Shown piece by piece: positions 24,456 to 32,229 of a stretch of DNA of 64,000 nucleotides; the first letter of the stretch is position 1; every line of letters starts with the position of its first letter. The notes below the pieces were generated by a model that saw only the letters and a list, made by a program, of their open reading frames with translations, did not search any database and was not told the origin of the DNA. A program made the position numbers and the translations under genes. The stretch comes from an uncultured Clostridia bacterium. GTDB taxonomy: Bacteria > Bacillota > Clostridia > Oscillospirales > Oscillospiraceae. The DNA is taken from assembly GCA_946550725.1 (NCBI GenBank), contig CAMNQX010000004.1:52903-116902 (forward strand), read 5' to 3'.

Positions 24456-25751
24456 TTATTTTTCGGAAATGATTTCCTTCTCAAAGGCCAAGCGCCGGGG
24501 GTCATGGCCCTCCGGGGGGGAAACCAGCACGTTCCCCCGGTATTCGTAGCCGTTGCGCCGCAAGAGGGACTGCATGGCCTTGTTTTTGCGGTGGGTGTCC
24601 ACCCGCATCCAGCCAAGCCCCGCACCCCGGGCCAGCTTTTCCCCCTCCGCCAGCATGGCGTCGGACACGCCCAGGCCCAAAAACGCCTCTGCCACGGCGC
24701 AGCGGTGGATGACCCCATACGGCCCAACTCCGTGCCACTTTCCGTCGGTGAGCGCGTCATAGCACGGCTCCGGCCGGTCGCTGAGCACAAAGAAGGCCGC
24801 GCATTTCCCCTCGTAGGTGAGGACATAGCCGTCCCCCCGGGCGATGTCTGCCCCGATGGTCTCTTCGCCGGGGTAGCCCCCCTGCCACTGGTCGATGTGC
24901 GCCTTGCCCAGACGCTCCACCGCTTGGCCGATGATATCCATGACCGCGGGCAGGTCGTCTGCCACCGCCCTGCGGCACACCAGCGGTTCCTTCAGCGCGG
25001 CCATGCGCTCCTCCCGCTCCAGCTGGGCAAAGACCTCCTCGTCCAGCTTTCCCTGGGACCGGTAGGCGGCGAACATGTCCGGCCTGCGCTCTTTGGTGCG
25101 CAGCAGGGCCTCCTTCCGTCGCCACTTCTCCACCGACTTGTGGTCGCCGGTGAGCAGGGCCTCGGGCACCCGCATCCCCTGCCACACCTCCGGGCGGGAA
25201 TACTGGGGATATTCCAGCAGGCCGTTAAAATGACTCTCGTCCTCGTAGCACTCCGGGTCAGGCAGCACCCCCGGCACCATGCGGCACACCGCATCGGTCA
25301 CCGCCATGGCGGGAATTTCCCCTCCCGTGAGCACAAAGTCCCCCAGGGACAGTTCCTCGTCCACATAAGCGTCGATGAACCGCTGGTCAATCCCCTCGTA
25401 GTGGCCGCAGACCAGCACCAGATGGTCGTAGTCCCTGGCCAGCCGCACCGCCTCCTTCTGGGTGAAGGTCCTGCCGCAGGGGGAGAGGTAGATGGTGTGG
25501 GGCCTCTCGCTACCCGACACCTCACAGATGTGCTTCCAGCACTGGTAGAGGGGGTCGGCCTGCATCACCGCACCCCGTCCGCCGCCGTAGGGGTAGTCGT
25601 CCACCTGCTTCTGCTTGTTCAGGGTGTAGTCCCGGATCTGATGGGTCTCGATCTTGATGTACCTCCGCTCCTGGGCGCGGCCCAGAATGGATTCGCTCAA
25701 AACGTCCCCCACGGTGAGGTCGAAGAGGGTCATGATGTCGATGCGGTACAC
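24456..25751 (-). CDS. trmD: TrmD tRNA (guanine-37-N1)-methyltransferase fused to a GNAT acetyltransferase domain
   Basis: A 431-residue protein. Residues 1-225 are a complete TrmD: MYRIDIMTLF start, DDYPYGGGRGAVMQADP, the knot region IYLSPCGRTFTQ, VCGHYEGIDQR and LSLGDFVLTGGEIPAM. It transfers methyl from SAM to N1 of G37 next to the anticodon and so prevents +1 frameshifting. From about 257 (VCRRAVADDLPAVMDII) to 431 a GNAT domain follows, with AVAEAFLGLGVSDAMLAEGE as acetyl-CoA-binding loop and a family-like end (NKAMQSLLRRNGYEYRG). TrmD is normally about 240 residues, so the fusion is unusual. Start is GTG at 25751, five bases after the rimM stop. The GNAT substrate is unknown. Confidence 0.9.
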   Translation of the reverse strand: MYRIDIMTLFDLTVGDVLSESILGRAQERRYIKIETHQIRDYTLNKQKQVDDYPYGGGRGAVMQADPLYQCWKHICEVSGSERPHTIYLSPCGRTFTQKEAVRLARDYDHLVLVCGHYEGIDQRFIDAYVDEELSLGDFVLTGGEIPAMAVTDAVCRMVPGVLPDPECYEDESHFNGLLEYPQYSRPEVWQGMRVPEALLTGDHKSVEKWRRKEALLRTKERRPDMFAAYRSQGKLDEEVFAQLEREERMAALKEPLVCRRAVADDLPAVMDIIGQAVERLGKAHIDQWQGGYPGEETIGADIARGDGYVLTYEGKCAAFFVLSDRPEPCYDALTDGKWHGVGPYGVIHRCAVAEAFLGLGVSDAMLAEGEKLARGAGLGWMRVDTHRKNKAMQSLLRRNGYEYRGNVLVSPPEGHDPRRLAFEKEIISEK

Positions 25752-25755
25752 GCCT

Positions 25756-26244
25756 TCACATCCCTTCGATGAGGGAGACCACCATCTCGCCGCCCTTGGT
25801 GTCCACCTTCTTGATAAACTCCGGCACGGCGGGGACCAGCTTCTCCCCCTCCGGCGTGTCGATGACGTACACCCGCTGGGCGGAGGGGGTGAGGACCTCT
25901 TTCACCGTACCGATGACGGCGCCCTGTTCGTCCTTCACCGTCAGGCCGACGAGGTCGGCCAGGAAGAACGTCCCCTTGGGCAGCTTGGCGTCCTTCCGGG
26001 CGATGGACACCCGCTTGCCCTTCAGCTTCATGGCCTTCTCCACCGTATCCACCCCGACGAAACGCACGAGAAGGGTGGTTTTGTGGACTCTGGCAGCCTC
26101 CACGGTCATGGCCTGTCCGTTGACGTACAAGGTCTTAAAATCCAGCAAAAAGGCGGGAGAATCGCTCCAGGGCAAGAGCTTGACCTCTCCCTGGATGCCG
26201 TGGGTATTGACGATCTCCCCCGTCTCTAAAAATTCACTTAGCAT
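25756..26244 (-). CDS. rimM: ribosome maturation factor RimM
   Basis: A 162-residue 16S rRNA-processing factor that binds S19 and helps mature the head of the 30S subunit. N-terminal RimM barrel: ETGEIVNTHGIQGEVKLLPW; linker and C-terminal PRC-barrel: FFLADLVGLTVKDEQGAVIG and VYVIDTPEGEKLVPAVPEFI. Normal length. It lies directly before trmD, the usual order, with 4 bases between them. A terminator hairpin separates it from the khpA gene upstream, so rimM-trmD may be expressed at a lower level than rpsP-khpA. Confidence 0.95.
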   Translation of the reverse strand: MLSEFLETGEIVNTHGIQGEVKLLPWSDSPAFLLDFKTLYVNGQAMTVEAARVHKTTLLVRFVGVDTVEKAMKLKGKRVSIARKDAKLPKGTFFLADLVGLTVKDEQGAVIGTVKEVLTPSAQRVYVIDTPEGEKLVPAVPEFIKKVDTKGGEMVVSLIEGM

Positions 26245-26270
26245 GGCCTGTCACTCCTTTGGCGGCTGAG

Positions 26271-26305
26271 AAAAAAAGGCGGGCCGAACCCGGCCCGCCT
26301 TTTTC
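26271..26305. terminator. terminator inside the rpsP operon, between khpA and rimM
   Basis: AAAAAAAGGCGGGCCG, loop AACC, CGGCCCGCCTTTTTC. It can act in either direction; in the minus-strand operon it lies immediately after the khpA stop, so read-through, not full stop, is needed for rimM and trmD unless they have their own promoter. Confidence 0.85.
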
Positions 26306-26306
26306 A

Positions 26307-26537
26307 TCAGTCCACGATGTCCACGGTGATCCGCTGGCCCTTGTGCTGCGCGACGCTGCGCATGAGGGTGCGGATCTCCTTGGCGATCCGGCCTTGACGG
26401 CCAATGACCTTGCCCATGTCCCCGGGGGCCACGTGAAGCTCCAGAATGGTCTCGTTCCCGTTGGGGATCTCCTCCACCCGGACGGCCTCAGGGTCGTCCA
26501 CCAGGCTCTGGGCAATGTAGGTGAGCAGTTCCTTCAT
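26307..26537 (-). CDS. khpA: KH-domain RNA-binding protein KhpA
   Basis: A 76-residue single-KH-domain protein (YlqC/KhpA family, formerly UPF0109). The KH core reads LELHVAPGDMGKVIGRQGRIAKEIRTLM with the GxxG loop as GRQG. KhpA, usually with KhpB/Jag, binds RNA and influences cell division and elongation in Firmicutes. It lies 15 bases after rpsP, the conserved position. Start at ATG 26537 preceded by AAGGAGGG. Confidence 0.94.
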   Translation of the reverse strand: MKELLTYIAQSLVDDPEAVRVEEIPNGNETILELHVAPGDMGKVIGRQGRIAKEIRTLMRSVAQHKGQRITVDIVD

Positions 26538-26552
26538 TGTGTGGTGCCCTCC

Positions 26553-26792
26553 TTAAATCGCCCCGGCCTTTTTCAGCAGGTTCTTCACCGTCTCGGTGGG
26601 CTGAGCGCCGGTCTTGATCCAAGCCTGGGCGCGCTCGGCGTCCACCTTGATGGCGGCCGGCTCGGCCAGAGGATCGTAAGTGCCGATCTCTTCGATGAAG
26701 CGGCCGTCGCGGGGATAGCGGGAGTCCGCCACCACAATGCGGTAGAACGGCGCCTTCTTCGCGCCCATACGGCGCAGTCTGATTTTCACCAT
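26553..26792 (-). CDS. rpsP: 30S ribosomal protein S16
   Basis: A 79-residue ribosomal protein, typical bS16 length. The start [19 protein letters not shown] is characteristic, followed by [22 protein letters not shown] and the C-terminal [16 protein letters not shown]. The ATG at 26792 is preceded by GGAGGTG; a longer frame 10 codons upstream is not used because no binding site precedes it. Lies between ffh and khpA as in most Firmicutes. Confidence 0.97.
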   Translation of the reverse strand: MVKIRLRRMGAKKAPFYRIVVADSRYPRDGRFIEEIGTYDPLAEPAAIKVDAERAQAWIKTGAQPTETVKNLLKKAGAI

Positions 26793-26855
26793 AACACATT
26801 CACCTCCACTTGGTTTTCTCATCTATGGTAACGCGAAACGCGATGCCAACGTTTT

Positions 26856-28214
26856 TTAGAAGGGCAAGCCCTTCATCTTGCCGCCGAACAGTCCCCCGCC
26901 CCGCTTCATCTTCCGGGACATACCTTTTCCGGTGAACTGCTTGGTCATCTGCTGCATCATGTCGAACTGCTTGAGCAGGCGGTTGATATCCACCACGTCC
27001 AGTCCGCAGCCCGCGGCGATACGCTTCTTGCGGCTGGAGTTGAGCACACTGGGGTTCTCCCGCTCGTAGGGGGTCATGGAGAGGATGATGGCCTCGGTGC
27101 GGCCCAGCGCCTTCTCGTCGAAGGTGGCCCCCTCCAGGGCTTTGGCGTTCATGCCGGGGATCATTCCCGCGATATCAGACAGGGAACCCATGCCCTTGAC
27201 CTGCACCAGCTGGTCGTAGTAGTCCTGCAGGGTGAACTTGTTCTTGCGAAGCCGCTCCATCTGCTCGGCGGCCTTCTTCTCGTCAAAGGCGGCCTCCGCC
27301 TTTTCAATGAGAGAGAGCACATCGCCCATGCCCAAAATGCGGGAAGCCATCCGGTCGGGGTGGAACACCTCAATGTTCTCCAGCTTCTCCCCTGTCCCGG
27401 CGTACTTGATGGGCTTGCCCGTCACTGCCTTGATAGAGAGGGCCGCGCCGCCCCGGGCGTCGCCGTCCAGCTTTGTGAGCATCACGCCGGTGATGTCCAG
27501 GGCCTCGTCGAAGCTCTTGGCGGCGTTCACCGCATCCTGGCCGATCATGGCATCCACCACCAGCAGGATCTCGGTCGGCTCCACGGCAGCCTTGATGTTG
27601 CGCAGCTCGTCCATCAGCGCCTCGTCCACATGGAGACGGCCGGCGGTGTCCAAAAACACCATGTCGTTTCCGTGGCTCTTGGCGTGGGAGATGGCGGCCT
27701 TGGCGATGTCCACCGGGTCGGCCTGGCCCATCTGGAACACGGGGATGTCCAGCTGGCCGCCCACCACCTGCAGCTGCTCGATGGCGGCGGGGCGGTACAC
27801 GTCGCAGGCGGCCAGCAGCGGCCGCTTGCCCTGCTTTTTCAAAAGCCCCGCCAGCTTCGCGCCGTTGGTGGTCTTGCCCGCGCCCTGAAGGCCCACCAGC
27901 ATCACCACCGTGGGTGGCTTGGAGGAGATATTCAGCTTGGCCTCTCCCCCACCCATGAGGGCGGTCAGTTCCTCGTTGACGATCTTGACGATCATCTGGG
28001 CCGGGGTGAGACTCTCCAACACGTCGGAGCCAACGGCCCGCTCGGAGACCTTCGCCACAAAGTCCTTCACGACCTTGTAGCTCACGTCGGCCTCCAACAG
28101 GGCCAGGCGGATCTCCCGCATGGCCTCCTTCACGTCGCTCTCGCTGAGCCGTCCCTTGCCCCGCAGGCGCTGGAACAGGTTGGAGAGCTTGTCGGTCAAA
28201 CCTTCAAATGCCAT
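26856..28214 (-). CDS. ffh: signal recognition particle protein Ffh
   Basis: A 452-residue SRP GTPase that binds 4.5S/6S-type RNA and signal sequences of nascent membrane proteins. Domains in order: N bundle (1-90, LTDKLSNLFQRLRGKGRLSE), G domain (about 95-295) with P-loop GLQGAGKTTNGAKL, the DTAGRLHVDEALM box, and TKLDGDARGGAALS; M domain (about 300-452) ending in the Met-rich FDMMQQMTKQFTGKGMSRKM and the RNA-contact SSRKKRIAAGCG. Starts 3 bases after the ylxM stop, the usual ylxM-ffh pairing. Confidence 0.97.
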   Translation of the reverse strand: MAFEGLTDKLSNLFQRLRGKGRLSESDVKEAMREIRLALLEADVSYKVVKDFVAKVSERAVGSDVLESLTPAQMIVKIVNEELTALMGGGEAKLNISSKPPTVVMLVGLQGAGKTTNGAKLAGLLKKQGKRPLLAACDVYRPAAIEQLQVVGGQLDIPVFQMGQADPVDIAKAAISHAKSHGNDMVFLDTAGRLHVDEALMDELRNIKAAVEPTEILLVVDAMIGQDAVNAAKSFDEALDITGVMLTKLDGDARGGAALSIKAVTGKPIKYAGTGEKLENIEVFHPDRMASRILGMGDVLSLIEKAEAAFDEKKAAEQMERLRKNKFTLQDYYDQLVQVKGMGSLSDIAGMIPGMNAKALEGATFDEKALGRTEAIILSMTPYERENPSVLNSSRKKRIAAGCGLDVVDINRLLKQFDMMQQMTKQFTGKGMSRKMKRGGGLFGGKMKGLPF

Positions 28215-28217
28215 GGC

Positions 28218-28574
28218 TTACTCCTGTTTCAACTGGGCGGCCAGCTCCTGGATGCGCCGCAGATAATCGTTCACCGTGGGGTCGCCGCTGGCGCTCCGGG
28301 CGGCCTGGGCCAGAGATTCGATCTCCTCCAGCTGGCGCTTCTGCTCCTGGAACCGCTTGACGATGCCCGTCTTTTCCTCCAGTTCCTCCAGCGTGGCCTG
28401 GGCGCGGACGATGGCGTCCCGCACGCCCTGACGGGACATATCGTAGTTCTCCGCGATCTCGGTGAGGGAAAGGTCCTCGTTGTAATAGAGGTCGTAGAAC
28501 TCCTTCTGCCGAGGGGTCAGCATCTCACCGTAAAAATCGAACAGCAGCGCCATCCGGTATGCTTGGTTTTTCAT
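28218..28574 (-). CDS. ylxM: YlxM/p13-like DNA-binding protein (UPF0122)
   Basis: A 118-residue helix-turn-helix protein encoded before ffh in most Firmicutes. The signature is ALLFDFYGEMLTPRQKEFYD followed by LSLTEIAENYDMSRQGVRDA, an HTH that resembles sigma factor region 4, and a C-terminal helical tail. YlxM is linked to SRP function and in streptococci modulates SRP GTPase activity and acid tolerance. ATG at 28574 preceded by AAGGAGGCGG. First gene of the SRP/ribosome-maturation operon. Confidence 0.92.
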   Translation of the reverse strand: MKNQAYRMALLFDFYGEMLTPRQKEFYDLYYNEDLSLTEIAENYDMSRQGVRDAIVRAQATLEELEEKTGIVKRFQEQKRQLEEIESLAQAARSASGDPTVNDYLRRIQELAAQLKQE

Positions 28575-28593
28575 GCCTCCGCCTCCTTTGTCG

Positions 28594-28651
28594 TGTAAAG
28601 TAACTGACCTTTACATTTAGAGAGTATACTACATTTCTCCCCTTTTGTCAA
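28594..28651 (-). promoter_or_regulatory. promoter and inverted repeat of the ylxM-ffh operon
   Basis: In minus-strand sense TTGACA (28651-28646), 17 bases, TATACT (28628-28623): a near-consensus promoter. Just downstream, TGTAAAG (28594-28600) and CTTTACA (28609-28615) form an inverted repeat with an 8-base gap, a possible operator. The -35 box overlaps the 3' end of the flippase-like gene. Confidence 0.8.
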
Positions 28652-29697
28652 GAGGAAATGGAAAAGGGGCGCTGTTGTCGCACCGCCGCCAGCAGGGACG
28701 CTCCCGCACCCAGCACCATGGGCCATGCGAAGGTGAGTAGCCGCCACAGCACCAGCGCTACTGTGGTATCTCCCTGGAAGTAGGGGAACATCAAAAGATA
28801 GAACGCCCCTTCCGCCCCCACCGCGTTCCCCGGCAGGGCCACCAGGCGGGCCAGCAGCATCACAAGGCAGGTGGTGAGGGTCACCCGGAAAAAGCTCACT
28901 CCCTGAAGCCCCAGGGCAAAATAGAGGTAGCCGGGGACGGAAAACAGGATCAGCAGCTCCACAAACATCCCCAGAAACAGCCGCCACAGCAGCTCCTGGT
29001 TTTCCCGGGCGCGGCCCAGGGCCACGCAGTACTCCGTCCCCTTCTCCTTGGCCCGCTCTCCCCTGTTTTTGCGGCGGAGCCAGCGCACCTTTTGGGTGAG
29101 GAAGTCCAGCAGTCTTTGAAGGACGCAGGCGGCCTTTTCCGGGCGCGCCGCCGCCCAAAAGCCCAACGCGCAGACCACCCCGTAGCCCGCCAAAACCAGC
29201 GCGGTCACCCCCGTCACCCAGCCCAGCCGCTCCCCGTACAGCCCGATTTTACACCCCAATGCCGCCAGAGCCAGAAGGGTATACACTACGGCGTTGGCCA
29301 AGCTCTTCCAGGTATACACGCCCCCTGCCGCCACCGGCTCAAACCCCGCGTCCACCATCAGCCCCAGCTGAACCGGCGCGCCCGCCGCGCCCAGGCGGTA
29401 GTAAAGCTCCCCGATGAAGGTGGCGGCAAAGCAGCGGCTGAGCCGGACGTTCTGCCCGCTGCGCCGCCCCATGGAGTAAAAGACCAGCGCGTCCACCGTC
29501 TCCGCCACCGGGACGGCCAGCAACCCGCACCAAAGCCAAACCAGGTGGATATTTGCCAAAACCGCCTGAATATCGATGCTTTTCCGTACATAGCCCGCCA
29601 GCCACACCAGCACCCCTGCGGCGATGACTGCCCCCAGAGGCGTCAGCCATCGCCGCCAGCCTCCCGGCTTGGAACGTCTCGTCTTTTGTTCCGCCAC
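28648..29697 (-). CDS. lysylphosphatidylglycerol-synthase-like flippase-domain membrane protein
   Basis: A 349-residue integral membrane protein of the UPF0104/flippase-like (LPG_synthase_TM) family, about 8 membrane segments. Typical regions: LGAVIAAGVLVWLAGYVRKS at the start, RCFAATFIGELYYRLGAAGAPVQLG in the middle, and LARLVALPGNAVGAEGAFYLL near the end. Family members translocate lipids or are accessory to glycan/lipid export. I choose GTG at 29697, because GGAGGGG precedes it; the longer frame to 29754 has none. Last gene of the seven-gene membrane operon that starts at 36900. Confidence 0.8.
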   Translation of the reverse strand: MAEQKTRRSKPGGWRRWLTPLGAVIAAGVLVWLAGYVRKSIDIQAVLANIHLVWLWCGLLAVPVAETVDALVFYSMGRRSGQNVRLSRCFAATFIGELYYRLGAAGAPVQLGLMVDAGFEPVAAGGVYTWKSLANAVVYTLLALAALGCKIGLYGERLGWVTGVTALVLAGYGVVCALGFWAAARPEKAACVLQRLLDFLTQKVRWLRRKNRGERAKEKGTEYCVALGRARENQELLWRLFLGMFVELLILFSVPGYLYFALGLQGVSFFRVTLTTCLVMLLARLVALPGNAVGAEGAFYLLMFPYFQGDTTVALVLWRLLTFAWPMVLGAGASLLAAVRQQRPFSISS

Positions 29698-29720
29698 GAC
29701 GACCCCTCCGCACATCAATT

Positions 29721-29750
29721 CGGCCCACCGCGGCAATTCGCGGTGGGCCG
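29721..29750 (-). repeat. hairpin between the GH5 and flippase-like genes
   Basis: CGGCCCACCGCG (29721-29732) pairs with CGCGGTGGGCCG (29739-29750) with a 6-base loop. No T-run follows on either strand, so it may weaken read-through rather than end transcription. Confidence 0.7.
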
Positions 29751-29788
29751 TCAAGGTCAGTATGTCCTGTTTTGCCGAAAGGGTCCGG

Positions 29789-30784
29789 TCATTTTTCCAA
29801 AATCGCGTCCCGGAACAATTTTCCGCTGAGGCTCAGTTCCTCCTGCGTCCAGCCGCTGAGCTTGGCACAGTCCGGCTTGATGAGCGCGGAGGTCTCGTTT
29901 TTGTTGCACAGGCTCCACGCCATAAAGCTGAGGTCCTCCTCCTTCAAAAGGTTGAACCACTCCCTGGCGGACGCCTCGTCCACGCCGCCGTTTCCCGACG
30001 CGTCGCATAGGCCGCACTCGCTGACAAAAACAGGGACCCCCGCCGCCACGGCGTTTTTCACCTTTTGGCGGTAGCTCTCCTTGTGGGTGGCGGCGTAAAA
30101 GTGGAAGGCGTAGACCACGTTTTCGTCGTCCAGGCGGCTGCCCGCCACCTCCTCCACATCCTGCGACCAGGTGTTGGTGCCCACAATGACCACCGCGTCG
30201 GGGTCGTTGGCCCGGATGGCCGCCAACACCGTCTCGGCGTAGGGCTTGATGACGGTCTGCCACGGGGAATTCTGCGGCTCGTTGCAGATCTCGTAGAGCA
30301 CGTTGGTGTGGTCAGCGTACTTGCGGGACATCTCATCAAAGAACCGCACCGCCTCATCCTGGTAGGTGCGGGGGTCGCCGTCGGAGAGGATGTGCCAGTC
30401 GATGATGGCGTATAGGCCCAGGTCGGTGGCGTAGGCCACCCCGTCGTCCACCAGCTTTTTCAGCGTTTCCCGGTCGCCGCCGCTGCAGTAGCCGCCGTAC
30501 TCCGCCGTATAGAGGGCTAGGCGCACGGCGTTGGCCCCCCAGTCCTCCTTAAGGGTGCGAAAGGCCTCCTTGTTAACGTAGTCGGGAAACCACGCCAGCC
30601 CGTGGGTGGATACCCCCCGCAGGCGGACCGTATTCCCCTGCGGGTCAGCCAGGGTCGTCCCGGCGACGTGAAGGGCCGGGATGCCTCCTTCCGAAGAAGG
30701 AGGCGCCGGCGTTTCACTGGGGCTGCCCCCGGCGGACAGCAGCAGGAACAGGGACAGGAAAAAGGACAGCAGCTTTTGCGCCAT
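29789..30784 (-). CDS. secreted glycoside hydrolase family 5 (endoglucanase-like) enzyme
   Basis: A 331-residue protein with an N-terminal signal peptide or anchor (MAQKLLSFFLSLFLLLSAGG), a Pro/Ser-rich stretch, then a GH5_2-like barrel. RLRGVSTHGLAWFPDY opens the domain, the acid/base Glu169 is in YEICNEPQNSPW, His228 in AFHFYAATH, and the nucleophile Glu256 is in PVFVSECGLCDASGNG. The family hydrolyses beta-1,4-glucans or related polymers with retention. It starts 2 bases after the DUF975 gene, an unexpected company for a cellulase, and might instead cut a cell-wall or exopolysaccharide glycan made by the host itself. Confidence 0.9.
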   Translation of the reverse strand: MAQKLLSFFLSLFLLLSAGGSPSETPAPPSSEGGIPALHVAGTTLADPQGNTVRLRGVSTHGLAWFPDYVNKEAFRTLKEDWGANAVRLALYTAEYGGYCSGGDRETLKKLVDDGVAYATDLGLYAIIDWHILSDGDPRTYQDEAVRFFDEMSRKYADHTNVLYEICNEPQNSPWQTVIKPYAETVLAAIRANDPDAVVIVGTNTWSQDVEEVAGSRLDDENVVYAFHFYAATHKESYRQKVKNAVAAGVPVFVSECGLCDASGNGGVDEASAREWFNLLKEEDLSFMAWSLCNKNETSALIKPDCAKLSGWTQEELSLSGKLFRDAILEK

Positions 30785-30786
30785 GC

Positions 30787-32190
30787 TCAGCCTTCCTCTT
30801 TGGGCGGCTCATCGGCCGCCGGGGCCGCCGTCTCGGCGGGCATTTCCGTCACAGGGGCCTCCTCCGCCGGGACCGCCGCCTCAGTGGGAGCTTCCGCTTC
30901 AGAGCCTTCCTGCTCCACAGGGGCTTCCGGCGTCTCCGGAGCGGGGGCCTCGGGCGCGGGCGCGGCAGGGATGGGGTCGTCAGGCCCGGGACCGGCCGGT
31001 CCCTCCGGCGGCGCGGGGATCACGGGAGGCTGGGGCGGCGCGGGGGGTGCGGGAGGCACCGGGGGCTGGGAGTCAGAGGGCGTAAAGGTCGGCGGGGTGG
31101 GCACGTTGTTCCAGATATCGCTGGGCTGGGGCGGGATGTACTCGGGGGCGGAGTGGGACACAGCGGAGCCGTCATCCTGCCCTGTCACCACCAGGAAGAA
31201 GCCGGCCTCGGCAGAGCCGCAGTAGGCTGTCAGCCACAGGTTCAGGGGCAGGGACGCCAGAAAGCCCACTCCAGCGGAGACATAAAGCCCGCCCATGAAC
31301 TGCGTCAGCACGGACGCCGACATGGCGGCGTCCATGTACTCCGCTATGGCCCCGGACATGACCATATTGTAGCCCACGGTGAGAATGGTGATGAAAAGGC
31401 CGCCATACATCACAACAAAAACGATCGCGGCCACCAGCAGGCCCCACCCGATAAAGGACAGGTCCAGCACAAACCGGCGGCCGATGTTGCCCCGCATGGC
31501 GGCCTTGCTCTCCCGAATGGCGTCCATCGTCCCCATGTCGGTGGTGAGGATAAAATAGGGGGCCAGGGAGTAGCGGTAGCTGATAAACACAGCAAAAACA
31601 ACGATCCCCAGATACAAGAGGATCACCAAAAACGTCAGCAAACCCGTCCCGCTGCCTGCCGCCGCGAAGGCCATCGTCAGGATCATGATCGCGCACACAC
31701 CCAGCACCGCTGCCAGCATCGTCCACAGGAAGGTGAAAATACCCACCATGATGGCGGTGCAAATGGCCCGCCCCGCCAGGGAGAAGCCGGAAAAGACATT
31801 CTTGACGGCGGTCTGCTCCCCCCGGTAGAGCTTGAGGGCGTAATCCCGATAGCCGTAGCCCATGACCACCTGCACCAGGCTCATCAAAATGCTCACGAAG
31901 AAGGACAGGATACCCGTTGCCATGGCAGGGAAAAGTATGTTCGCGGACGCCGCCAGCACCTCCGACTCATCCATGTAGTACCCTGCGTCCAGCCGGGAGC
32001 CAAGCTCTATCATCTTGCTCAGCATCCCGCCGCTGCCCACGATCTGGAAGATCATGGACACCGCCGCAGGCAGAACGGAAGCGATCAGCAGGTAGACCAG
32101 CGTCACCTTCCACGGCCGGGGCTGCGTCCCCCGCAGGGACGCCTTGGCCCGTTCTTTCAGGGCCTTGCGGTCATAGTTCATTACGTTCAT
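30787..32190 (-). CDS. DUF975 multi-pass membrane protein with a Pro/Ala/Glu-rich tail
   Basis: A 467-residue protein. The N-terminus MNYDRKALKERAKASLRG and the five to six membrane segments that follow (for example LVYLLIASVLPAAVSMIFQI, GYGYRDYALKLYRGEQ as the conserved cytoplasmic loop, YRYSLAPYFILTTDMGTMDAIRES) are the DUF975 pattern. From about residue 365 a long, low-complexity tail rich in Pro, Ala and Glu (PPAPPAPPQPPVIPAPPEGP type) reaches the end and probably is an extended cytoplasmic or surface arm. Function is unknown. It lies in an operon with TPM, TelA and XpaC proteins. Confidence 0.82.
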   Translation of the reverse strand: MNVMNYDRKALKERAKASLRGTQPRPWKVTLVYLLIASVLPAAVSMIFQIVGSGGMLSKMIELGSRLDAGYYMDESEVLAASANILFPAMATGILSFFVSILMSLVQVVMGYGYRDYALKLYRGEQTAVKNVFSGFSLAGRAICTAIMVGIFTFLWTMLAAVLGVCAIMILTMAFAAAGSGTGLLTFLVILLYLGIVVFAVFISYRYSLAPYFILTTDMGTMDAIRESKAAMRGNIGRRFVLDLSFIGWGLLVAAIVFVVMYGGLFITILTVGYNMVMSGAIAEYMDAAMSASVLTQFMGGLYVSAGVGFLASLPLNLWLTAYCGSAEAGFFLVVTGQDDGSAVSHSAPEYIPPQPSDIWNNVPTPPTFTPSDSQPPVPPAPPAPPQPPVIPAPPEGPAGPGPDDPIPAAPAPEAPAPETPEAPVEQEGSEAEAPTEAAVPAEEAPVTEMPAETAAPAADEPPKEEG

Positions 32191-32229
32191 AGTGCGTTCT
32201 CTCCTCTCTCTTTCTCTCTCAAAATATGC

